Assembly (NCBI GenBank): GCA_018400295.1
Contig: JAGYMZ010000022.1
Coordinates: forward strand, 1 to 41,566
Length of the DNA: 41,566 bases
DNA from: Bacteroidales bacterium
GTDB lineage: Bacteria > Bacteroidota > Bacteroidia > Bacteroidales > B18-G4
Reading direction: 5' to 3'
Part shown: positions 27,653 to 34,754 of the stretch, one piece after another
Layout: the number at the start of each line of letters is the position of its first letter
How positions within the stretch are numbered: the first letter of the stretch is position 1
The notes under the pieces: generated by a model
What the model saw: only the letters and a program-made list of their open reading frames with translations
Databases searched by the model: none
What the model was told of the DNA's origin: nothing
Position numbers and translations under genes: made by a program

Positions 27653-28184
27653 CCCTAAGCTTCTTCCTGTATTGCATCAGTTCTTTAGCATATCCGGACC
27701 GCTCCCAGAAAGCGATCCCCTGCGCATTATGCGCCAGCACCTGTAATTCGACCGAGTGCACCTGCATGCTTCGAAACCACTGTTCAAGCTGCGACAGCAT
27801 CCGGGAGCCCAGGTTCCCGGAACGTTCCTTTTTTACAACGAAAATATGTGTAACGACCCCGGTTTTCCCGGCAACAAGGTAGTTTGGGGCCATGGAAAGT
27901 GCACCGTAGGCAAAGCCAACCGGTATATCTTCTTTTGTTGCCAGGATCAGGGTCCCGAAGCGTCCCAGGTTGTTTTTTATGGATGCAGCCCATTTCTGCC
28001 CTCCGTCTTCAGCCAGCGGAAGCATAAGCCCGTAACGGGTCATCTCCGCATACATCTCCTCAAACAACCCCCGTACGGCCTCCAGTGAAGCCCCGTCGTG
28101 CTTTGATACTTCATGGATCCGCAAGCCTCCCGGCTTCCCATATTCAATATCTGTTTCCATGTGTGGTCGTTCATATTTATGCAT
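27645..28184 (-). CDS. GNAT family N-acetyltransferase
   Basis: The 179-residue single-domain GNAT shows the acyl-CoA core: PVGFAYGAL, then GVVTHIFVVKKERSGNLGSRML with the RSGNLGS pyrophosphate loop, and the C-terminal AQGIAFWERSGYAKELMQY. The first 25 residues are variable, and an internal ATG at 28160 (METDIEYG) is another possible start. It follows the carrier protein gene by 21 bases and overlaps the AAC(3)-like gene by 8. Its acceptor is unknown; its position suggests the amino group of an amino acid or sugar handled by this cluster. Confidence 0.8.
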   Translation of the reverse strand: MHKYERPHMETDIEYGKPGGLRIHEVSKHDGASLEAVRGLFEEMYAEMTRYGLMLPLAEDGGQKWAASIKNNLGRFGTLILATKEDIPVGFAYGALSMAPNYLVAGKTGVVTHIFVVKKERSGNLGSRMLSQLEQWFRSMQVHSVELQVLAHNAQGIAFWERSGYAKELMQYRKKLRDG

Positions 28185-28205
28185 GCACCCGGCATGGATC
28201 CCGGC

Positions 28206-28460
28206 TCACTCCTCATCAAAAAACTTCCCCAGCCCCTTGACGGTGGTGATAGAATCGTCATCCGTCATTTCATCGAAATCCAGTTCCCTGCCCATTTCTT
28301 CTTCCAGCTGGCCAACGAAATCCACAAAGCTCATGGAATCCATCAAACCGCTTTTCACAAGGTCGAAATCATCTTTCACCTCCGACGCCTTGATCCCGAA
28401 GGTAATAAGCCGTGCCTGCAATTTTTTTATGATCAGTTTTTTGAATGCTTTGTCATCCAT
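28206..28460 (-). CDS. Acyl/peptidyl carrier protein
   Basis: The 84-residue acidic helical protein has the carrier protein pattern. S42 in SGLMDSMSFVDFV is the phosphopantetheine site, with hydrophobic positions before and after it as usual. The typical third-helix region is LDFDEMTDDDSITTVKGL. The frame is open to 28553 but the ATG at 28460 (MDDKAFKK) starts the family-length domain. It lies 158 bases after the adenylation gene and has its own promoter box. It should carry the product of the adenylation enzyme as a thioester. No phosphopantetheinyl transferase is in the window. Confidence 0.88.
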   Translation of the reverse strand: MDDKAFKKLIIKKLQARLITFGIKASEVKDDFDLVKSGLMDSMSFVDFVGQLEEEMGRELDFDEMTDDDSITTVKGLGKFFDEE

Positions 28461-28511
28461 ATCGGATATATTGCCGGTCCCTAAATTGTCGCAAAGGACT
28501 TCTGATGAATA

Positions 28512-28539
28512 CAAAGATAACAAAGTTGATGGTACCAAA
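28512..28539 (-). promoter_or_regulatory. Promoter of the carrier protein-GNAT-AAC(3)-deacetylase-FemAB run
   Basis: On the minus strand TTTG (28539-28536) is followed after 16 bases by TATCTTTG (28519-28512). The -7 box is a full match; the spacing is a little short. The transcript would start near 28506, about 45 bases before the carrier protein ATG. Confidence 0.5.
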
Positions 28540-28618
28540 TGAGCGGGGGGCAAAAACCATTGTCCGGGGTGAGCCCCCCAGCACCGGCATCGCGATCGCC
28601 GGCATCGTAGCCATCCGG

Positions 28619-30190
28619 CTATACAGCGCCTTCCAAAAACTCCCCGATCGTTTTCCGGTCGGTCTTTTTATTCGTGTTCAGAGGAAAGCGTTCCATGGTG
28701 AGTACCCGGGAAGGCATCATGTAAGCCGGTAGTTCCCGGCGGCAGGCATCCAGGATCTCATGTGACGCCAGAGGTTTACCTTCAGGATGTTCCACCACGG
28801 CAACAAGCGCTGTTACCATGCCTTCTTTGTTTCGTCGGGGCATGACCACCACGTTTTTACCGGTTTTCTCCCGCATCACCTGCTCAACTTCCAAAAGGTT
28901 GACCCGGTAACCACGGATCTTCACTTCCTGGTCTTTACGGCCGGCAAAATACAAATACCCTTCTTCATCCTCCTCAACCAGGTCGCCGGTCAGATACCAC
29001 CGCTCCCCATGTTCTTCCGGGAAATTATCCCGGGTGGCATTTTCATTTTCAAAATAACCGGCCACCACCTGGCTTCCGCGCAGCATAAGCATGCCTGCGG
29101 GCCCATCGCCCATCCCTTTTATTGCATATTCCTGGTCGCCGAATATCCTGCCAATGGAAACAATGCCGTTTTTAGCTTTTCCCGGGCTTTTCCACGCACA
29201 GGCGCTGATGGCAATGGTAGCCTCCGTGGGACCGTAGAGGTTCAAAAGACGGCTGTTGGGCGCAGCGCGGGTCCATTTCTGTGCCGTGACATTCATCAGG
29301 GGCTCCCCGCAAAACAAGCTCCACCGGAGCGACCGGAACTTTCCCGGTTTGAGCAGGCGCATCTTATCCATCATAACAGCCAGGGAAGGCACCGAAAACC
29401 AAACAGTGATCTTCCTCCGTTCAATATATTTGGCCATGGTCAGGGCATTTTCCCCTTCGGGAATGCAAAGGCACCCGCCGGAAAGCCAACAGGCAAAGAT
29501 ATCGTGAACGCTCAGGTCGAAGGTCAGGTCAAAGGTCTGCGAGAAACGGTCCATCGGATTAAAATCCACGATATTCAAAACATTCTCAAGATATGCCATC
29601 AGGTTTCCGTGGCTGACCGGAACGCCCTTGGGATTACCGGTAGAACCTGAGGTGAACATAATGTATGCCGTCCGGTCCGCCGGAGGCTTTTCCCAATGTT
29701 GCAGGCGCTCAGCTTCCGGACTTACGGTCTTGTGGTCGTATTTTTCAAGCACTTCCCCGGGCAAACTGCCTGAGCCTCCGTTTACAAGCAGACGGAAGTT
29801 ATGGCGGGATCCGCCAAATTGCCTGTTAAATTCATGAAGGCTCTGTGGATCCAGGATGATATGGCGGCATCCGGTTTTTTCAAGGATGTACCCGTTCCTG
29901 CCGGCAGGAAATGCCGGATTGAGGGGAAGATATGTCTTGCCCGCCATCATGGTCCCCAGCAATGCCGCATAAGTAAAGGGGTTTCCGGAGGCCCACAGGC
30001 CAATAACGGAATCCCCCCGGCCGGCATATTCATGCAAAGCATTCCCCACCGCGCCTGCCACACGGAACAGCGTGGCATACGTCCAGCTTTCCCCGGCAGA
30101 CTCCAACGCAATCCTTTCCGGCGCTTTCGCGGCGATTGCGTGGATGCTCTTTACCAATCCATTGTATTTTAACGCTTTAATAATATCCAT
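28619..30190 (-). CDS. Amino-acid-type adenylation enzyme (DltA/NRPS A-domain-like)
   Basis: The 523-residue free-standing ANL enzyme has the P-loop FTSGSTGNPKG (179-189), FDLSVHD with D225, YLTGDLVEEDEEGYLYFAGR, VKIRGYRVNLLEVEQVM and the C-terminal lysine K509 in LNTNKKTDRK. In NRPS adenylation domains and DltA the aspartate of FDLSV binds the alpha-amino group of the substrate, so an amino acid rather than a fatty acid is likely. The gene precedes a discrete carrier protein, as DltA precedes DltC, but there is no DltB-type membrane acyltransferase. The amino acid cannot be read with confidence. The best reading is that it loads the carrier encoded at 28206-28460. Confidence 0.88.
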   Translation of the reverse strand: MDIIKALKYNGLVKSIHAIAAKAPERIALESAGESWTYATLFRVAGAVGNALHEYAGRGDSVIGLWASGNPFTYAALLGTMMAGKTYLPLNPAFPAGRNGYILEKTGCRHIILDPQSLHEFNRQFGGSRHNFRLLVNGGSGSLPGEVLEKYDHKTVSPEAERLQHWEKPPADRTAYIMFTSGSTGNPKGVPVSHGNLMAYLENVLNIVDFNPMDRFSQTFDLTFDLSVHDIFACWLSGGCLCIPEGENALTMAKYIERRKITVWFSVPSLAVMMDKMRLLKPGKFRSLRWSLFCGEPLMNVTAQKWTRAAPNSRLLNLYGPTEATIAISACAWKSPGKAKNGIVSIGRIFGDQEYAIKGMGDGPAGMLMLRGSQVVAGYFENENATRDNFPEEHGERWYLTGDLVEEDEEGYLYFAGRKDQEVKIRGYRVNLLEVEQVMREKTGKNVVVMPRRNKEGMVTALVAVVEHPEGKPLASHEILDACRRELPAYMMPSRVLTMERFPLNTNKKTDRKTIGEFLEGAV

Positions 30191-30274
30191 GCGCTATTTT
30201 ATTCCCGCTCCCTGAATTTTAACCATTGATCCGTTCCCTCCTTCACCGGAAGCCGTTTCCCCGGAAAAGGTTCC

Positions 30275-31474
30275 TTAGCTATCCCTGGCCAAGAGGCGCA
30301 TCAATGCATCTGCAAAAAACTTGGTGGCCCAGTTAGGGAAAGCAAAAGGTTCATACTTACCCCATATGGGATAGGAACCAGGCAGCCCTCCCCGGGTATT
30401 GATGTCACCGTGGCCGCCAATTTGCTGCAGCAGGATCAGCTTATCGGCCATTTTAAGCGCCGCCTCACGGTATGATCCGTCATTGCCGTATTCCCAGGCC
30501 TTCATCCAAAGCAGGCTCATTTGTGCACATCCGGTCAGGATGCTGTATTCTGATCCGTTCCAGGAGCCATCGTAGCGGCCATATAAAAAACGGTGGGCCA
30601 AAAACATATCCCTCAGCCTTTCTGCCGGCAACAGGGCAGACCGGACAACGGATTCATCCTGTAAATACAATCCGCAGTCCAGCAACCCGTCAATCGTATA
30701 AGCAAGGGTATGCAGGATGGGGCGGTCGTTGTGCCTGACCGTATTATCGCAATCCTCAAACCACCCGTTGGAATGCTGCTTCTGCTCAATGATCCAATGA
30801 ATATTTCTTTCCGCAGCTTCTTTGTATCTTACATTCCGGGTTTGCCGGAACAACTGTAACAGCGGAAAATCCACAAAGGCATCATATACGCGGGGTTCAT
30901 TCATCAGTGCATGCGCTTTCCAGTACCCGTCCGGATGCTGGACCTCCGCCAGCCAGTCGCCCGCCCTCACAGCACTGTCCAGGAATTTCGGCTCCCCTGT
31001 CCAGTCATAGGCCGACAACATCCCCCGGATCACCTGCCCGGTATTGAATACGATCTCCGGCCTGTTTTCACCGACCCGGCCTCCCTGCCAGCCCCCGGAC
31101 GCCTTTTGAATGAGCAAAAGCCAGCGGGCTGCTTTCAATGCGACCTCAGATGCATCGGACACACCGGTATGCCGCGCATATTCAAGCAAAGTGGGGACAA
31201 GATAACCGGTTGTTTCCGGATAGGAAGAAGACCATCCCCTGGCCAGGTGAAAAGAACCCATCCCATCATCCTGCATTTTTTCGGAAGCGGTGATGAGCCA
31301 TTGCACAGCCGCGGACAGGGCAGCCTCCCTTTCGGCCTTTGAATACCCCTGTTCAGGCATTATCCGGCTCCCTTTCCTGAAAAACCTTCCCAGGTCCGTG
31401 AGGAGGACCCTCCGGTAATGGCTCAGTGCTATGGAAGTGATATAGCGGCTATATAAATAAAGGCTCCGGACCAT
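30275..31474 (-). CDS. Alpha-toroid glycan-enzyme-like protein, unknown activity
   Basis: The 399-residue product is built from repeated helical hairpins typical of (alpha/alpha)6 barrels: ETTGYLVPTLLEYARHTG, ARWLLLIQKASGGWQGG, ETGQVIRGML-like FNTGQVIRGMLSAYD, AGDWLAEVQHPDGYWK and TLAYTIDGLLDCGLYL. Such barrels occur in glycoside hydrolases (GH88/105, GH127), polysaccharide lyases and C5-epimerases. Relatives near surface-glycan genes are sometimes labelled delta-aminolevulinic acid dehydratase, which the sequence does not support. The frame is open to 31573, but the ATG at 31474 lies just after a promoter box and begins the usual basic, amphipathic N-terminus (SRYITSIALSHYRR). No signal peptide is seen, so it may act in the cytoplasm on a glycan intermediate. 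Confidence 0.7.
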   Translation of the reverse strand: MVRSLYLYSRYITSIALSHYRRVLLTDLGRFFRKGSRIMPEQGYSKAEREAALSAAVQWLITASEKMQDDGMGSFHLARGWSSSYPETTGYLVPTLLEYARHTGVSDASEVALKAARWLLLIQKASGGWQGGRVGENRPEIVFNTGQVIRGMLSAYDWTGEPKFLDSAVRAGDWLAEVQHPDGYWKAHALMNEPRVYDAFVDFPLLQLFRQTRNVRYKEAAERNIHWIIEQKQHSNGWFEDCDNTVRHNDRPILHTLAYTIDGLLDCGLYLQDESVVRSALLPAERLRDMFLAHRFLYGRYDGSWNGSEYSILTGCAQMSLLWMKAWEYGNDGSYREAALKMADKLILLQQIGGHGDINTRGGLPGSYPIWGKYEPFAFPNWATKFFADALMRLLARDS

Positions 31475-31495
31475 CCTTTTGTTGATGTCTGCACA

Positions 31496-31503
31496 CAAAG
31501 ATA
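31496..31503 (-). promoter_or_regulatory. -7 box (TATCTTTG) for the alpha-toroid gene
   Basis: On the minus strand 31503-31496 reads TATCTTTG, followed by TGTG, a very good Bacteroidota -7 box. The -33 region has only TTCA-like matches. The start would be near 31490, giving a leader of about 15 bases and favouring the ATG at 31474. Confidence 0.5.
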
Positions 31504-31577
31504 CGGGGAATAAACCGATGCTTGATTGAAAAGGACATGGAAATCTGAAAATTGCCCCGGAAGGCCCGGCCACAAAC

Positions 31578-32873
31578 CTAAATATTGCCTGTACCGTAAT
31601 TGATAAGCATTTCGTATAATTCCAATCCTTTCTTGTTCAAGATCTTCCTGGAAAAATTTTCATTGCTGAACAACAGGATCATATCCCCGTTCACGGCGCT
31701 GACCTGCCCGGTGAGTTCCGTATAATCCTTCAGTGTATATCCGTTTTCAAAAGCAATATCCTGAAAAGCAAAAGGATGAACAACCAGCTTGGTAATGGTT
31801 TCCATATCAAGATCAAAAAAACGGAAAGGATACGAAGTGCCGGCCCTGAATCCCGGATCCATGGGATATCCCATGCTGTAATCTTCAAATATGTCTTCGT
31901 TGATATAATTACGGTACGTTTGCGGGATCTGGAGAAGCAATAAATGCTGCCTTACACATTCTATTTCACGTTTCAGGACCCACGACAGGTTTTGGATCTC
32001 CCCGGACAACTGGCCGGGGTTATGGGTGGAACCGAAAGAAGCATGGATCCCCACCCGGCTATAGTCGCCCAGCGTTTTGATAAGCACCTGAAACTTCCGG
32101 TTATTCACGGAAATATTCCGGTCGTTGGTGCCGTATGGTGAAAAAAGCACAAAATAAATAACATCAAGGCCATATTTCCTTTGAATGGCCAGTTGTTCCC
32201 CGTAATGATCGAAGGGATCGGGTTCCCGGTTCAGAAACACACGCAACTGCTGCAGGAGGCTGGCACCGTTCAGATCCCGCAATGTTCTTGCTATTCCCCA
32301 GGCAATGCGTACAATGCCTTTATGCTTATATGCATAGGCGGCATTGATATCTATGGTGGAAATGAAGCGGTAATTGCGCGGAACCTTTTCAAGCCGGGGA
32401 TACGCCTGCTGCAGAATGTCCATCAGGCGAAACGCCAGGATATCGATCACCGGTTTCCTCAGGAAGCCTTCCCGCCAGGCAATGCTATCCTCGGCCCGGA
32501 AGCGGCCAAACGCATCCCTGACGTAAGGCAGGTATTCTTCATATCTTGCCAGCAGATAAAAAGCGTAAGAAAACAGGTCAAAAGGCAACACGGACTTTTT
32601 GTTGAACACCGGAAAACAAACGGGCACCTCCCCGTATTCCATAAAATTGAGATCGTGGCCCCTGATCCCACGCTCATGGAGCAATCCGGCCGGCTCAAAA
32701 AAAAGTCCCGGCCGGTCATCCTCCCCGGAGTAATTGATGCGTGGACCGTCAAAGGAATCGTACACAGACCTGTCCGTAACAAGATCCATTTCCTGTCCGA
32801 GGATACCGTTCAGCAAGAAATCAAAAATATACCGGGCCCGGCTGGTTGCTTTTGACGTATAGACCAATATCAT
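31578..32873 (-). CDS. DUF7033/polysaccharide deacetylase-like protein A
   Basis: The 431-residue product is a paralogue of the gene at 25489-26790: LLHERGIRGHDL, CFPVFNKKSVLPFDLF and ARYEEYLPYVRDAFGRFRAE align block by block, as do EDYSMGYPMDPGFRAG and VVHPFAFQD. At the expected metal site it reads TIDINAAY, with D175 kept but N177 replacing the aspartate of its paralogue, and IHASF replaces IHPSY. It may have altered or lost activity. The ATG at 32873 gives an N-terminus (MILVYTSKA) that aligns with the paralogue; an upstream ATG at 32900 lies before the promoter box. First gene of the cluster, divergent from dnaX. Confidence 0.75.
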   Translation of the reverse strand: MILVYTSKATSRARYIFDFLLNGILGQEMDLVTDRSVYDSFDGPRINYSGEDDRPGLFFEPAGLLHERGIRGHDLNFMEYGEVPVCFPVFNKKSVLPFDLFSYAFYLLARYEEYLPYVRDAFGRFRAEDSIAWREGFLRKPVIDILAFRLMDILQQAYPRLEKVPRNYRFISTIDINAAYAYKHKGIVRIAWGIARTLRDLNGASLLQQLRVFLNREPDPFDHYGEQLAIQRKYGLDVIYFVLFSPYGTNDRNISVNNRKFQVLIKTLGDYSRVGIHASFGSTHNPGQLSGEIQNLSWVLKREIECVRQHLLLLQIPQTYRNYINEDIFEDYSMGYPMDPGFRAGTSYPFRFFDLDMETITKLVVHPFAFQDIAFENGYTLKDYTELTGQVSAVNGDMILLFSNENFSRKILNKKGLELYEMLINYGTGNI

Positions 32874-32879
32874 ACCCGG

Positions 32880-32887
32880 CAAATATA
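32880..32887 (-). promoter_or_regulatory. -7 box (TATATTTG) for deacetylase A
   Basis: The minus strand reads TATATTTG from 32887 to 32880. The predicted start is within a few bases of the ATG at 32873, so the mRNA would be nearly leaderless. No clear -33 element. Confidence 0.4.
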
Positions 32888-32944
32888 AGATAAATATCAT
32901 CGTCCGGCGGCGTTGAAAAAGGCCGCGGGCAAAATGTTTTTTCG

Positions 32945-32952
32945 TACTTTTG
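32945..32952 (+). promoter_or_regulatory. -7 box (TACTTTTG) for dnaX
   Basis: TACTTTTG matches TAnnTTTG and lies 28 bases before the ATG at 32980. It argues against the ATG at 32950, which would be inside the box. The -33 match is weak. Confidence 0.45.
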
Positions 32953-32979
32953 AAGAAACTTTATACAGGCTTTCGCTGC

Positions 32980-34707
32980 ATGGAAAACTACATTGTATCT
33001 GCCCGGAAATACAGGCCCGCCACATTCGATTCCGTGGTCGGCCAGGAAGCGATCACCCGCACGCTTAAAAATGCCATACGGAACGAAAAACTGACACAGG
33101 CCTTTCTTTTTTGCGGCCCCCGCGGCATAGGCAAAACCACCTGTGCGCGCATCCTTGCAAAGACCATAAACTGCGAGAACATTACAGAGAACATCGAACC
33201 CTGCAACCAATGCGAATCCTGCCGCTCTTTCAACCAGTCTGCCTCCTTCAATGTTCATGAGCTGGATGCAGCCTCCAATAATTCCGTGGACGACATACGG
33301 AATCTGGTGGAGCAGGTCCGGATACCCCCGCAGGTAGGAAAATACAAAGTGTACATCATTGACGAGGTGCACATGCTTTCAGCTTCTGCGTTCAATGCCT
33401 TCCTGAAAACACTGGAAGAGCCCCCACCCTATGCCAAATTCATTCTGGCCACCACAGAAAAACACAAAATCATCCCCACCATCCTCTCCCGTTGCCAGAT
33501 ATTCGATTTCAGGAGGATCAGCGTTGAAGACATCGCTTCCCATCTTGCCTTTGTTGCCGGACAGGAGAAAGTGGAAGCCAGCGAGGATGCCCTGCACCTG
33601 ATCGCCCAAAAAGCCGACGGCGCCCTCCGTGACGCCCTTTCCATCTTCGACCAGCTGGTCAGTTTCGCAGGCAAAGAACTGAACTACCAAACCGTGATCG
33701 AGAACCTGAACATCCTGGATTATGATTATTATTTCCGCATCACGGAATATATTTTGGATAAAGACATACCCAATACACTCCTGACCATAAACGAGATCAT
33801 CAGCAATGGCTTCGACGGACAGCATTTCCTGATCGGGATGGGTGAGCACCTTCGAAATCTACTGGTTTCCAAGGATAAGGCCACCACCCAGCTCCTGGAG
33901 GTCAGTCCCTCCCTGCGTGACAAATACCAGGTGCAGTCGGTTAAATGCAGCACCGGTTTTTTGCTCAGGGCCCTGGACATTGGCAACCGCTTCGACCTGA
34001 GCTATAAGACAAGCAATCACAAATTGCTGCACCTGGAACTCGCACTGATGCAGATGTGTTCCATCGGCACCGGGGAAGAGAAAGACAAAACCGAAAAAAA
34101 AAAGCCCTTAGCCCCTCCTGAGCGCAGCCTTAAAACAGCACCCAGGGAACCTGCGCCGGGAAAGGTCAAAGAAACCAGGGCACATAAAATACCCACGACA
34201 AAAAAAGAACCGCTTTCCAGTGAAAAGGCGAAAAACGGCCCTGTTCCGGGAACCATATCCATCCGGAAAAACCGGAACGGAAATACGGATACGGCCGTAA
34301 AAAAGACTGACGAAGAAAACCCGGCCAACAAACCCCGCAACGCATTCAGCACGGAAGACCTGGCGCGGGTGTGGAAATACTATTCCGAATCGATCCGTAC
34401 CAGCTCACCCAACCTATACAGCACCCTGACCAAACGGGGACCCGTACTGAAAGAGGACAATGTCATTGAACTCACCATTGATAATAAGGTCCAGGATAAG
34501 TACATCCTTGAAAAGAAAAGGGATATCCTGGAGTATCTCAGAAAGGAACTAAAGAACTACCACCTGCAGCTGAACACACACATAGCCCGGGAAGCGGAAA
34601 AGGACACCAAAGCATATTTCCCGGAGGAAATATATAAAAAGATGTCCGAAAAAAACCCCCGGATCAAGGAATTGAAAGACAAGCTGGACCTGGAACTGGA
34701 CTATTGA
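32980..34707 (+). CDS. dnaX: DNA polymerase III subunits gamma and tau
   Basis: The 575-residue clamp-loader ATPase shows YIVSARKYRPATFDSVVGQ at the N-terminus, Walker A GPRGIGKTT (46-54), a zinc module (C65, C75, C78, C81), DEVHM (128-132) and the SRC arginine finger (170-172). Domain III ends near residue 365. There the gene has ten consecutive A residues (34094-34103), forming A AAA AAG in the correct phase for -1 slippage. The -1 frame stops at 34119-34121 and the +1 frame at 34109-34111, so slippage either way would give a protein of about 375-380 residues equivalent to gamma, while the full product is tau. A tau-specific tail with a basic linker follows. The start at 32980 is the family one. 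Confidence 0.96.
   Translation: MENYIVSARKYRPATFDSVVGQEAITRTLKNAIRNEKLTQAFLFCGPRGIGKTTCARILAKTINCENITENIEPCNQCESCRSFNQSASFNVHELDAASNNSVDDIRNLVEQVRIPPQVGKYKVYIIDEVHMLSASAFNAFLKTLEEPPPYAKFILATTEKHKIIPTILSRCQIFDFRRISVEDIASHLAFVAGQEKVEASEDALHLIAQKADGALRDALSIFDQLVSFAGKELNYQTVIENLNILDYDYYFRITEYILDKDIPNTLLTINEIISNGFDGQHFLIGMGEHLRNLLVSKDKATTQLLEVSPSLRDKYQVQSVKCSTGFLLRALDIGNRFDLSYKTSNHKLLHLELALMQMCSIGTGEEKDKTEKKKPLAPPERSLKTAPREPAPGKVKETRAHKIPTTKKEPLSSEKAKNGPVPGTISIRKNRNGNTDTAVKKTDEENPANKPRNAFSTEDLARVWKYYSESIRTSSPNLYSTLTKRGPVLKEDNVIELTIDNKVQDKYILEKKRDILEYLRKELKNYHLQLNTHIAREAEKDTKAYFPEEIYKKMSEKNPRIKELKDKLDLELDY
34094..34104 (+). other. Candidate frameshift/transcription slippage site in dnaX
   Basis: Ten A residues followed by G; codons are GAA AAA AAA AAG in frame zero. 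It contains the E. coli dnaX heptamer A AAA AAG in phase (34098-34104) and also resembles the A9 run of Thermus dnaX, where RNA polymerase slips. Stops occur within 20 bases in both alternative frames. Confidence 0.7.
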
Positions 34708-34708
34708 C

Positions 34709-34725
34709 CACCGGCAATCCCGGTG
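34709..34725. terminator. Possible weak terminator between dnaX and the M16 gene
   Basis: CACCGG and CCGGTG form a 6-bp perfect stem around a CAATC loop just after the dnaX stop. No T run follows on either strand, so it could be only a stem that protects mRNA ends of the two convergent genes. Confidence 0.35.
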
Positions 34726-34754
34726 TAACAGTCGCGGAGCTATAATTACCTCCT

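Noticed and set aside
28787-29650. A 287-codon open frame on the plus strand
   Set aside because: Antisense shadow of the adenylation enzyme gene; no start signals or known motifs.
28206-30190. A complete dlt operon for teichoic acid D-alanylation
   Set aside because: DltB and DltD are absent and Bacteroidota have no teichoic acids; only the adenylation-carrier logic is similar.
30275-31474. Delta-aminolevulinic acid dehydratase label
   Set aside because: The HemB TIM-barrel motifs are absent; the protein is made of alpha-toroid hairpins.
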